Shown one piece after another: positions 1 through 5,535 of a DNA stretch of 5,535 nucleotides. Source of the stretch: GCA-2717185 sp964386465 (GTDB lineage: Bacteria; Pseudomonadota; Alphaproteobacteria; UBA8366; GCA-2717185); the NCBI GenBank assembly GCA_964386465.1, contig CAYLTU010000333.1:1-5535 (forward strand), written 5' to 3'. A program made the position numbers and the translations under genes. Numbering within the stretch: the first letter of the stretch is position 1; the number at the start of each line of letters is the position of its first letter. The notes below the pieces were generated by a model. That model saw only the letters and a program-made list of their open reading frames with translations. It had not been told where the DNA came from and ran no database searches.

Positions 1-1
1 C

Positions 2-46
2 CTGTTACCCATGTCTCCGGTCTACTCTGTTACCTATGTCGCCGGT
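2..46. repeat. Two near-identical 20-bp direct repeats, possible insertion-element end
   Basis: Positions 2-21 and 27-46 are 20-base copies of the pattern CTGTTACC-ATGTC-CCGGT that differ at only two positions (C/T and T/G). They repeat with a 25-base period. On the minus strand each begins ACCGG, followed by GACAT or GACATA and GGTAACAG. Short repeated motifs of this kind resemble the ends of some insertion sequences, which is a recollection and not a search result. No transposase is visible, so any element would lie to the left of the window. The repeats are directly observed; the mobile-element reading is an inference. Confidence 0.4.
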
Positions 47-139
47 TCGGACCCCGTCCGCAACGGAAAGGACCGGATAGAGACGGGTATCGAAGGGTTT
101 GAAATCCATCGGGCGCTCGGCGAAAATCAACGTGGGCAT
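5..139 (-). other. Short reading frame, possible 5' fragment of a broken gene
   Basis: A 44-codon minus-strand frame runs from an ATG at 137-139 to a TAA at 5-7. Its first 30 residues look protein-like (a segment reading MDFKPFDTRLYPVLSV). The last third is encoded by the direct repeats at the window edge, where the frame ends in TGDIGNRV and a stop. A second in-frame ATG lies at 107-109. Neither start has a good Shine-Dalgarno sequence. One reading is that a gene transcribed leftward lost everything after about codon 30 when a mobile element inserted. The phrase FDTRLYP faintly recalls N-termini of some small SAM-dependent methyltransferases, but this is too short to assign. It could equally be a chance open frame; the plus strand is also open here from the window edge to a TAG at 152-154. 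Confidence 0.2.
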
Positions 140-213
140 GACGCCACAAAATAGTTGTTTCCCGGTTTTCCCTGCAGCGACAATGGGGAAACCGACAACA
201 CCGGAGCCACGCC

Positions 214-684
214 ATGCAATTCGAAGCCCTGCTGAACGACTTCACTGCCGCCATCGAAAGCGGCGTCGGGTCGCGCCTCGCCGATCTTTTCTGCGACGAC
301 GGCGTCTACCATGACGGGTTCTACGGGCCGTTCCAGGGACGTGACGCCATTACGGAGATGCTGGAGCAGCATTTCCACGGCCGCGCCAGGGACTTCAAAT
401 GACGGATGACGGACCCGGTCCGCGACGGCGATACCGGCTACGCCCGCTACGTCTTCAGCTACACGTCAACGATGCCCGAAGCGGAAGGTAGGCGGGTCGT
501 CTTCGAAGGCATGTCCCGCTTCGCGCTGGAGGATGGCAAGATCAAGGACTATTCGGAGATCTTCGATTCAGGCGTCGCCCTGGCGCAGCTCGGTTTCGAC
601 GGGGCGCGGCTTAGCAAGGTGCTTGGCAAGTTCGCCGACCGCGTCCGCGACAAGCATCGCGGCGCGCCGCACTTGGCGGATTAG
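214..684 (+). pseudogene. NTF2/SnoaL-like small protein interrupted by an in-frame TGA
   Basis: The frame from ATG 214 to TAG 682-684 would encode about 156 residues, the usual size of a single-domain NTF2-like (SnoaL-type) cone-fold protein. It is broken by TGA at 400-402, codon 63. The N-terminal half has the typical helix LLNDFTAAIESG, then LADLFCDDGVYHDGFYGPFQGRDAI and the helix ending EQHFHGRARDF. The second half, in the same frame, carries the sheet residues YARYVFSYTST, RRVVFEGMSRFALEDGKIKDYSEIFD and ends ALAQLGF plus a basic tail. Family members bind small ligands or act as isomerases or hydrolases; no specific role can be given. The start is supported by GGAG at 203-206, seven bases before ATG. 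A weak promoter candidate (TTGTTT 155-160, GACAAT 179-184, 18-base spacer) precedes it. Downstream codons keep the G/C third-position bias, so any inactivation is recent, or the stop is a sequencing error or is read through. An ATG at 406 could restart translation of the second half (92 residues). Confidence 0.75.
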
Positions 685-690
685 TACGCC

Positions 691-2403
691 CTAACCGCGC
701 CGCGCGGCCGTAGCCTCCACGTCGACGCCACCGTCATCCGCCAGCACGACCCCGTAATCCGCCGCCGCCGCGTCGGCGCTGACGAGGCCGAGGCGGACGT
801 CTGTGGCGACCTCTTCCGGATCGCGGGCCATCGGGTCGCCATAGCCGCCGCCGCCCGGCATTTCGACCATCAGCCGGCCGCCTATGGGGATGGTCTGGAA
901 GCCCTTGCTGCGCAATTCCTCGCCCGCCTCGATGTAGAGCCGGCCGTTTCCGCCGGGGCCGCCGCCGTCGCGGCCGCGCGCCGGGTACACGACGCGCTCG
1001 AAGCTCGCGAAGATGCCGAACGGCGCGTCCTCCCGGCTGGTGATCTCCATGACCTGGCCCAGTCCGCCGCGCTGCGCCCCGGCGCCGCCGGAATCCTCGC
1101 GCAGTTCCTTGCGCCAGACCACCATCGGCGTGATCGCCTCGGAGATCTCGACCGGCACGTTGCGCACGCCGCTGGGAAACGGCGTCGCGGACAGGCCGTC
1201 CTGCTTCGGCCGCGCGCCGGCGCCGCCGCTGTGGAACGTCATCATCATGAACGCCGTCGCCTCGGCCTCGCTGCGCGCGGTGATGCCGTGGCCCGCGCCG
1301 AGCTTGAGATTCCAAAGGTTCGACGTGCCCTCCGCCGGCACCACGTCGGGCATCGCCTGATGCAGGCAGCCGAACACCAGATCGGGCATCATATGGCCGA
1401 TGGTGGAGCGGGCGACGACGGCGCAGGGGTGCGGCGCGTTGACGATCGTGTTCTCCGGCGCGGAAACCGTCACCGCGTCCAGGGTGCCGGCATTGTTGGG
1501 TATTTCCGGCGCGACGACGCATTTCACGCCGAAGGCGGTATAGGCCTCCGTGTAGCACATCGGGCAATTGATGCCGAAATCGGAGGTGCCGGAGGTGCCT
1601 TCGTAGTCGACATGGACAGTGCCATTGGAGACCGTCAATTTCGCGACGAAATCGATCGGCGCCTCCATGCCGTCGATCCGCATGGAATGCGACCAGGAGC
1701 CCTGCGGCAACGCGTTGATCGCCGCGGTGATCGCGGTCTTGCTCTGCTCGATGATGTGCCGGCCCAGCAGGTCGAGGTCGTCGAGGTCGTACTCGTCCAT
1801 CATGGCGAGCAGCCGGGCGGCCCCGATCTCGTTGCAGGAGGACAGCGCATAGATGTCGCCCTCGACCTGCACCGGCTCGCGGACATTGGCGCGCACCATG
1901 TTGAGGAACCACTCGTTCATCTTGCCTTCGGTCGCCAGCGGCATGATGGGGACGTACAGCCCCTCGTGATAGACCTGCCGCCCGTCCGGCGACATGCCGA
2001 CGCCGCCGATATCGACGACATGGCTGGTGCAGGCAAACATCGCGACCATGCGCCCGTTACGGAAGGCGGGCGTGACGACCGTGAAATCGTGCAGGTGCCC
2101 CGTGCCCTTCCACGGATCGTTGGTGATATAGACGTCGCCCTCTTTCATGCCCTCGACCGGGAAGACGTCGAGGAAATGGATGACGGCGCGCGCCATCGTG
2201 TTGATATGGCCCGGCGTGCCGGTGACCGCCTGCGCCAGCATTTTCCCCTCAAGGTTGAAGATGCCGGCTGAGATGTCGCCCGCCTCCCGCGACGAGGTGC
2301 TGAAGGCGGTGCGGACCAAGGTCTGCGCCTGCTCCTCGACGACGGAGATCAGCCGGTCCCACATGACCTGGTTGCGAATCCGGTCCATGCTTGCGTCGGT
2401 CAT
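691..2403 (-). CDS. hyuB: Hydantoinase B / 5-oxoprolinase-family subunit B
   Basis: This 570-residue protein has the full length and motif order of the HyuB family, the partner of HyuA in ATP-dependent hydantoinases, 5-oxoprolinase and the related acetone and acetophenone carboxylases. In this family HyuA activates the cyclic amide carbonyl with ATP and HyuB completes the reaction in the cytoplasm. Visible motifs are GDISAGIFN (42-50), the probable metal/active-site segment NDPWKGTGHLHD (95-106; D96, H103, D106), SHVVDIGG (127-134; H128, D131), EGDIYA (181-186), RGGLGQ (445-450) and the glycine-rich C-terminal signature PGGGGYGDP (516-524). There is no signal peptide or membrane segment. The start at 2401-2403 overlaps the hyuA stop as ATGA and has AGGGAG at 2411-2416, seven bases upstream, so the two genes are translationally coupled. 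The alternative Met6 lacks this support. No small third subunit follows: the next gene is convergent, which argues against a three-subunit acetone carboxylase. The substrate is not determinable. Confidence 0.93.
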   Translation of the reverse strand: MTDASMDRIRNQVMWDRLISVVEEQAQTLVRTAFSTSSREAGDISAGIFNLEGKMLAQAVTGTPGHINTMARAVIHFLDVFPVEGMKEGDVYITNDPWKGTGHLHDFTVVTPAFRNGRMVAMFACTSHVVDIGGVGMSPDGRQVYHEGLYVPIMPLATEGKMNEWFLNMVRANVREPVQVEGDIYALSSCNEIGAARLLAMMDEYDLDDLDLLGRHIIEQSKTAITAAINALPQGSWSHSMRIDGMEAPIDFVAKLTVSNGTVHVDYEGTSGTSDFGINCPMCYTEAYTAFGVKCVVAPEIPNNAGTLDAVTVSAPENTIVNAPHPCAVVARSTIGHMMPDLVFGCLHQAMPDVVPAEGTSNLWNLKLGAGHGITARSEAEATAFMMMTFHSGGAGARPKQDGLSATPFPSGVRNVPVEISEAITPMVVWRKELREDSGGAGAQRGGLGQVMEITSREDAPFGIFASFERVVYPARGRDGGGPGGNGRLYIEAGEELRSKGFQTIPIGGRLMVEMPGGGGYGDPMARDPEEVATDVRLGLVSADAAAADYGVVLADDGGVDVEATAARRG

Positions 2404-4481
2404 GCCGCGTCTCCCTTCGTCATCACGATCTGGCCCAGCGCGTTGACGGAAGCGCCGAAACCGTTCGTTACCAGGGTCGTCGTCTCGTCTTCGACGATGA
2501 CCGCGGGTCCCGCTATTTCAGCGCCGGGCGGCAGGTCGGCGCGCGCATACACGCCGGCCTCGATCCAGGCGCCGCTGGCCGGATCGAATAACCGGCGGGT
2601 CGCTTCCGGTTTCGGGCCGTAGCTCTCCGTTTTGTCCTTTACGAATTCAGCGCCTTCCCGGTCCGTCGCCAAGGACAATGTCCAGTTCAGGACCTCGACG
2701 CCGAGATTTGGGATACTGCGGCTGAACAGGTTGCTGTAAGCCTCGGTGAACCATTCCTCAAGCAAAGCGCCGTCATCGCCCGTCAGATTCCTGTCCGGCA
2801 GGGACACCATGATTTCGTGACCTTGCCCACGGTAGCGCATGAACGCGCCGCGGGTCTCGACCAGCGGCTCATCCGGCGCGCCGAGCCGCACGACCGCTTC
2901 CGCCTCCGCGCGCATGTCCACGAAGATATCGTTGACCATAGTTGGATCGAAGGCACGCAGATCGACATAGCGAGTCCGCACGACCTCATAGGAAATCGGT
3001 GCGCGCAGGAACCCGATCGCCGAGCCGACACCAGCACCCTGCGGCACCACGATCCGGTCGATTCCCAGCTTGTCCGCGAGCCGTGCGGCGTGCAGTGGCG
3101 CGGCGCCGCCGAACGCGACCAGCGACCGTCCGACCATCGACTTGCCATTCTCGATCGCATGCACGCGCGCCGCGTTGGCCATGTGCTCGTCGACGATCTC
3201 CGCGACACCCGCCGCGGCCACGTTGGTTTCCGCGCCCAAGCGGTCACCGATGTCGTGGTCCAGCGCGGCCTTCGCGCGCGCCGTCTCCAACGTTACCTGG
3301 CCGCCCGCGAAGGCCGTGGGATCGATCCGACCCAGCTCGACGTCCGCGTCCGTCACCGTAGGCGCTTCGCCGCCATTGCCGTAGCAGGCGGGGCCCGGAA
3401 CGGCGCCGGCGCTTTGCGGCCCGACGCGGATCCGCTGCATCGCGTCGACATCCGCGATCGACCCGCCGCCGGCGCCGATCTCCACCATATCGATAACCGG
3501 TATGCGCAGGGGCAGGCCACTGCCCTTGAGGAACCGGTACATGCGGGCGACTTCGAAGGAACGTGCGATGTGGGGAGTGAAATCGTCGATCAGCGTGATC
3601 TTCGCCGTCGTCCCTCCCATATCGAACGATAGAACCGTGTCGAGACCGTTTTCCTTGGCGATATCCCGGGCCAGAATGGCGCCGCCCGCCGGCCCGGACT
3701 CAACGAGCCGGATCGGTATCGACGTCGCGGTTTCGACCGTCGTCACGCCGCCGCTCGACATCATCAACAGCATCGGACAGGACGCGCCGCCCGCGCGCAA
3801 CCCGTCCTGCAACCGGTTCAAATAGCCGGCCATCAAGGGCTGGACATAGGCGTTGGCGCAGGCGGTCGACATGCGGTCGTATTCGCGGATTTCCGGACAG
3901 ACGACGGAGGACAGCGTGATGGAAACGTCCGGCAGCGCCGCGCTCAGGATTTCCCCGGCGCGCCTTTCGTGATCCGCGTTCACATAGCTGTGCAGAAAGC
4001 AGATCGCGACGGATTCGACGCCGGTATCCGCCAGCCTGCCGGCCAGCGTCTTCACGGCGTCCTCGTCCAAGGGCAGCAGCACCGATCCGTCGGCGGCAAC
4101 CCGTTCCGGCACGGAAAAGCGCCAGTCCCTAGCGATCAGCGGCTGCGGCCGCTCCATGTACAAATCGTATTGCTCGAAGCGGTGTTCGTAGGCGATCTCG
4201 ATGGAATCCCGGAATCCGTCGGTCGCCACCAACGCGGTTTTCGCGCCCTTGCGTTCGATCAGTGCATTCGTCGCCAGTGTCGTGCCGTGAATGACGAGAC
4301 CCACATCCGACGGCTGCACGCCGGCCTGACCCAGCACCGCCTTCACGCCGTCGAGGACGGCCCGCTCCGGCGCGTCGGGCGTCGTCAGAAGCTTCAGGCT
4401 GTCCAGCCCGCCCGAATGGTCGAGAACGACGTCCGTGAAGGTGCCGCCGATATCGACAGCCAACCTCGCCACCTTTTCCAT
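2400..4481 (-). CDS. hyuA: Hydantoinase A / 5-oxoprolinase-family subunit A
   Basis: This 693-residue protein is a complete HyuA-type subunit (N-methylhydantoinase A / 5-oxoprolinase A / acetone carboxylase beta family), a cytoplasmic enzyme that uses ATP to activate a cyclic amide or ketone for opening or carboxylation. The N-terminal Hydant_A_N domain (about 5-185) has the actin/ASKHA-like phosphate loop DIGGTFTD (10-17) and HGTTLATNALIERKGA (65-80). The central hydantoinase A domain (about 200-490) has SSGG (242-245), ESGPAGG (261-267), the second phosphate loop DMGGTTAK (287-294), GAGGGSIA (336-343), GPACYG (363-368), TVTDADVELG (375-384) and FGGAAPLHA (457-465). A C-terminal domain follows (about 500-685, with RYRGQGHE at 549-556 and GPAVIVEDETTT near 658-669). 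The ATG at 4479-4481 is preceded by AAGAAGG at 4492-4498, ten bases away. It is the first gene of a hyuA-hyuB operon, ends in TGA inside the hyuB start, and has a candidate promoter at 4550-4578. All key motifs are present. Which cyclic amide it uses remains open. Confidence 0.95.
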   Translation of the reverse strand: MEKVARLAVDIGGTFTDVVLDHSGGLDSLKLLTTPDAPERAVLDGVKAVLGQAGVQPSDVGLVIHGTTLATNALIERKGAKTALVATDGFRDSIEIAYEHRFEQYDLYMERPQPLIARDWRFSVPERVAADGSVLLPLDEDAVKTLAGRLADTGVESVAICFLHSYVNADHERRAGEILSAALPDVSITLSSVVCPEIREYDRMSTACANAYVQPLMAGYLNRLQDGLRAGGASCPMLLMMSSGGVTTVETATSIPIRLVESGPAGGAILARDIAKENGLDTVLSFDMGGTTAKITLIDDFTPHIARSFEVARMYRFLKGSGLPLRIPVIDMVEIGAGGGSIADVDAMQRIRVGPQSAGAVPGPACYGNGGEAPTVTDADVELGRIDPTAFAGGQVTLETARAKAALDHDIGDRLGAETNVAAAGVAEIVDEHMANAARVHAIENGKSMVGRSLVAFGGAAPLHAARLADKLGIDRIVVPQGAGVGSAIGFLRAPISYEVVRTRYVDLRAFDPTMVNDIFVDMRAEAEAVVRLGAPDEPLVETRGAFMRYRGQGHEIMVSLPDRNLTGDDGALLEEWFTEAYSNLFSRSIPNLGVEVLNWTLSLATDREGAEFVKDKTESYGPKPEATRRLFDPASGAWIEAGVYARADLPPGAEIAGPAVIVEDETTTLVTNGFGASVNALGQIVMTKGDAA
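2411..2416 (-). promoter_or_regulatory. Ribosome binding site of hyuB, inside the hyuA 3' end
   Basis: The minus strand reads AGGGAG seven bases before the hyuB ATG, within the last codons of hyuA. Together with the ATGA stop/start overlap at 2400-2403 it fixes the hyuB start and indicates coupled translation, which would keep the two subunits in balance. Confidence 0.75.
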
Positions 4482-4491
4482 ACGTACATTA

Positions 4492-4498
4492 CCTTCTT
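4492..4498 (-). promoter_or_regulatory. Ribosome binding site of hyuA
   Basis: The minus strand reads AAGAAGG ten bases before the ATG at 4479-4481. The spacing is slightly long. An out-of-frame ATG at 4487-4489 lies between the site and the start, so the chosen start rests mainly on the conserved N-terminus (DIGGTFTD begins at residue 10, as usual in the family). Confidence 0.6.
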
Positions 4499-4522
4499 GC
4501 CGTATTCATATTGTCGTGTTCT

Positions 4523-4543
4523 CCCACGGGCCGTAGCAGTGGG
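4523..4543. promoter_or_regulatory. Inverted repeat in the hyuA leader, possible operator or leader hairpin
   Basis: CCCAC at 4523-4527 and GTGGG at 4539-4543 form an inverted repeat with an 11-base spacer. It sits just downstream of the candidate -10 box and covers the expected transcription start (about 4543). It could be an operator or a small hairpin at the 5' end of the hyuA transcript. A five-base arm is short and can occur by chance in GC-rich DNA. Confidence 0.25.
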
Positions 4544-4549
4544 CGCGGT

Positions 4550-4578
4550 AATATGCTGTTTCGCCCAAGGAGGGTCAA
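4550..4578 (-). promoter_or_regulatory. Candidate sigma70-type promoter for hyuA-hyuB
   Basis: On the minus strand TTGACC (4573-4578, five of six matches to the -35 consensus) is followed after 17 bases by CATATT (4550-4555, four of six matches to the -10 consensus). This predicts a start near 4543 and a leader of about 60 bases. The surrounding DNA is clearly AT-richer than the flanking coding regions. A box shifted by one or two bases (TATTAC) would give a 19-base spacer. No transcription evidence is available. Confidence 0.5.
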
Positions 4579-4610
4579 CGCGGTGCGACAAGAAGGATTA
4601 TCGACGACGG

Positions 4611-4624
4611 TTTCGTTCACGAAA
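4611..4624. repeat. Small inverted repeat TTTCG-N4-CGAAA
   Basis: TTTCG and CGAAA are separated by four bases. The repeat lies upstream of the candidate hyuA -35 box, where a regulator site would be plausible, but no known operator is recognised. It is one of four inverted repeats in the gap between egtD and hyuA. Confidence 0.3.
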
Positions 4625-4665
4625 TTCGCAGTCGCCATCGGGAAGACAGGCGCGCGCAATTTACG

Positions 4666-4680
4666 TTCCGGTGTCCGGAA
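4666..4680. repeat. Inverted repeat TTCCGG-N3-CCGGAA
   Basis: A perfect six-base-pair stem with a three-base loop can form on either strand. It lies immediately beyond the candidate egtD terminator in the direction of egtD transcription. It may stabilise the egtD transcript end or be a protein site. Confidence 0.4.
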
Positions 4681-4702
4681 AGATTAATCGGCCAACGGCC
4701 GA
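4679..4702 (-). terminator. Candidate terminator of egtD
   Basis: Reading leftward from egtD, TCGGCC, the loop GTT and GGCCGA form a six-base-pair GC-rich hairpin (4688-4702). It is followed by TTAATCTTT (4679-4687), an imperfect T-rich stretch, 27 bases after the egtD stop. The shape fits a weak intrinsic terminator and would separate egtD from hyuA. The T tract is interrupted, so termination may be partial. Confidence 0.4.
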
Positions 4703-4711
4703 AACCATTCA

Positions 4712-4725
4712 CCGCGCCGGCGCGG
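4712..4725. repeat. Perfect 14-bp GC palindrome just after the egtD stop
   Basis: CCGCGCCGGCGCGG is its own reverse complement and starts three bases beyond the egtD stop codon. No T-run follows it, so it is not a canonical terminator by itself. It may act with the next hairpin as a transcript-end structure. GC-rich palindromes are frequent in such genomes, so chance is possible. Confidence 0.4.
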
Positions 4726-4728
4726 CGG

Positions 4729-5535
4729 TCACGGCGCGACGGTGAGGTAATGGATACTGAACAAATTACCGGCATCCGTCCACCGCATGGCGGCGCGGTA
4801 TCCCGCCGCTTCCGCCAACGCGGCAAAGCCGTCGAGAGTGTATTTATAGGAATTTTCGGTGTGGATAAGCTCGCCCGCCGCGATGTCGAAACGCGCGCGC
4901 CCAACGCGCACGGCTTGCTGTCGCCGGCTGCGCAGGTGCATTTCGATGCGGCCCTCCGCTTCGTTATAGAAGGCATAATGTTCGAACCCGGCCGGTTCGA
5001 TCGACGCATCCAATTCACCGGCGACCCGATGCAGGATGTTCAGGTTGAAGGCTGCCGTATACCCTGCCGTATCGTTGTACGCCCGATCGAGCCGGCCGGT
5101 ATCCTTCTGCAGATCGACGCCGGTCAGAAGCGCGCCGTCCGGGCCCAGCAACGGATGCAGGCCGCGCAGGAACGCTTCCGCCTCATCCGGCGACAGGTTG
5201 CCGATCGTCGATCCGGGGAAAAAACCGAGGCGCCCGCCCGCTGTCATTTCAATCGCATCGGCTGGAAGGGACAAGGGCGCGGTAAAATCGGCACAGACCG
5301 CGCCCACGCGAACCCCGGGGTAATCGACCGACACGGCCTCCGCGGCCTCGCGCAGATGGACTGGCGAGATATCAAACGGGACATATTGCGCCGGGCTGTC
5401 GAGCGCATCGAGCAGCAGGCGAATTTTGAGGTCGGACCCCGAACCAAGCTCGATGACGGTCCGGCCGGGGCCGGCCAACCGCGCGATTTCCGGCCCGATC
5501 TCGCGCAGCAGCGCCAGTTCCGTCCGGGTGACATA
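4729..5535 (-). CDS. egtD: L-histidine N-alpha-methyltransferase EgtD, N-terminus cut by window edge
   Basis: EgtD transfers three methyl groups from S-adenosylmethionine to the alpha-amino group of histidine, giving hercynine, the first step of ergothioneine synthesis. The frame is open to the window edge: 268 residues are visible, starting YVTRTE, which matches the family segment YYPTRTE. About 50-55 N-terminal residues of a roughly 320-residue protein therefore lie outside. A TTG at 5476-5478 is internal, not the start. In fragment numbering: SAM-binding ELGSGS (29-34), FDIS with D55, CADF (81-84), PGSTIGN (107-113; N113 matches Asn166 of mycobacterial EgtD), AYNDTAGYTAAFN (152-164; Y153 matches Tyr206), YNEAEGRIEMHLRS (190-203), and TENS (226-229; E227 and S229 match Glu282 and Ser284). 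The known substrate-binding residues that fall in the window are thus present. It ends in TGA. Its usual partner egtB often lies just upstream in proteobacteria, here beyond 5535. A related histidine-methyltransferase role without full ergothioneine synthesis is possible. Confidence 0.93.
   Translation of the reverse strand, partial: YVTRTELALLREIGPEIARLAGPGRTVIELGSGSDLKIRLLLDALDSPAQYVPFDISPVHLREAAEAVSVDYPGVRVGAVCADFTAPLSLPADAIEMTAGGRLGFFPGSTIGNLSPDEAEAFLRGLHPLLGPDGALLTGVDLQKDTGRLDRAYNDTAGYTAAFNLNILHRVAGELDASIEPAGFEHYAFYNEAEGRIEMHLRSRRQQAVRVGRARFDIAAGELIHTENSYKYTLDGFAALAEAAGYRAAMRWTDAGNLFSIHYLTVAP

Noticed and set aside
400..402. Genome-wide UGA-to-Trp reassignment as the reason for the in-frame TGA
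   Set aside because: hyuA and egtD both end in TGA at the expected C-termini, and tryptophan in these genes is encoded by TGG.
659..670. Perfect 12-bp palindrome GCGGCGCGCCGC
   Set aside because: It lies in the 3' coding part of the NTF2-like gene and is expected by chance in such GC-rich sequence. No T-run follows.
1771..1788. Tandem GTCGAGGTC duplication
   Set aside because: It encodes the DLDDLD stretch inside hyuB and is explained by codon use for alternating Asp and Leu.
734..1912. 392-codon minus-strand frame inside hyuB
   Set aside because: It is a shifted frame of hyuB, extremely Arg-rich and low in complexity. It is a shadow of G/C third-position bias.
1231..2271. 346-codon open frame on the plus strand, antisense to hyuB
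   Set aside because: Its product is rich in Arg, His, Asp and Gly with no family motifs, and it lies opposite a complete, motif-bearing hyuB. Long antisense frames are common in GC-rich genes.
2817..3632. 271-codon plus-strand frame opposite hyuA
   Set aside because: It is an antisense shadow of hyuA with no recognisable domain and no ribosome binding site that stands out.
3969..4745. 258-codon plus-strand frame covering the hyuA start, the intergenic gap and the egtD end
   Set aside because: It crosses the promoter-like region and the hairpins, and its composition is that of an antisense frame. No family is recognisable.
1..5535. CRISPR array, tRNA, rRNA or toxin-antitoxin system
   Set aside because: No regularly spaced repeats beyond the two edge copies, no cloverleaf-like or rRNA sequence, and no small paired genes were seen.

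Overview
The window comes from a GC-rich bacterial chromosome with strong G/C bias at third codon positions. Gene content (an ATP-dependent hydantoinase pair, an ergothioneine-type histidine methyltransferase, an NTF2/SnoaL-like protein) and codon style suggest an alphaproteobacterium, perhaps Rhodospirillales-like or a marine or soil lineage. That placement is inference; there is no marker gene here.

Layout. Positions 1-213 hold no convincing intact gene. They contain two near-identical 20-bp direct repeats at the left edge, possibly the end of an insertion element lying outside the window, and a short minus-strand reading frame that may be the start of a broken gene. Positions 214-684 (+) encode a small NTF2/SnoaL-like protein interrupted by one in-frame TGA at 400-402. 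Both halves are in the same frame, so a single Trp-to-stop substitution is the simplest explanation. This gene converges on the next one with only 6 bases between the two TAG stops. Positions 691-2403 and 2400-4481 (both -) are hyuB and hyuA, the two subunits of a hydantoinase/5-oxoprolinase-family ATP-dependent enzyme, translationally coupled by an ATGA overlap. A plausible sigma70-type promoter lies upstream of hyuA at 4550-4578. The 247-base gap between hyuA and egtD carries four small inverted repeats, one of which may be a terminator. Positions 4729-5535 (-) are egtD, the histidine trimethylating enzyme of ergothioneine synthesis, cut at its N-terminus by the window edge.

How the genes relate. 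hyuA and hyuB should form one enzyme complex that opens a cyclic amide (hydantoin, 5-oxoproline or similar) at the cost of ATP; the substrate cannot be read from the sequence. egtD lies upstream on the same strand, but the hairpins and the hyuA promoter suggest a separate transcription unit. A biochemical link is conceivable, because known ergothioneine breakdown passes through thiohydantoin and hydantoin propionates, but this is speculative. No clearly novel system is visible. The strongest anomaly is the nonsense codon in the NTF2-like gene.
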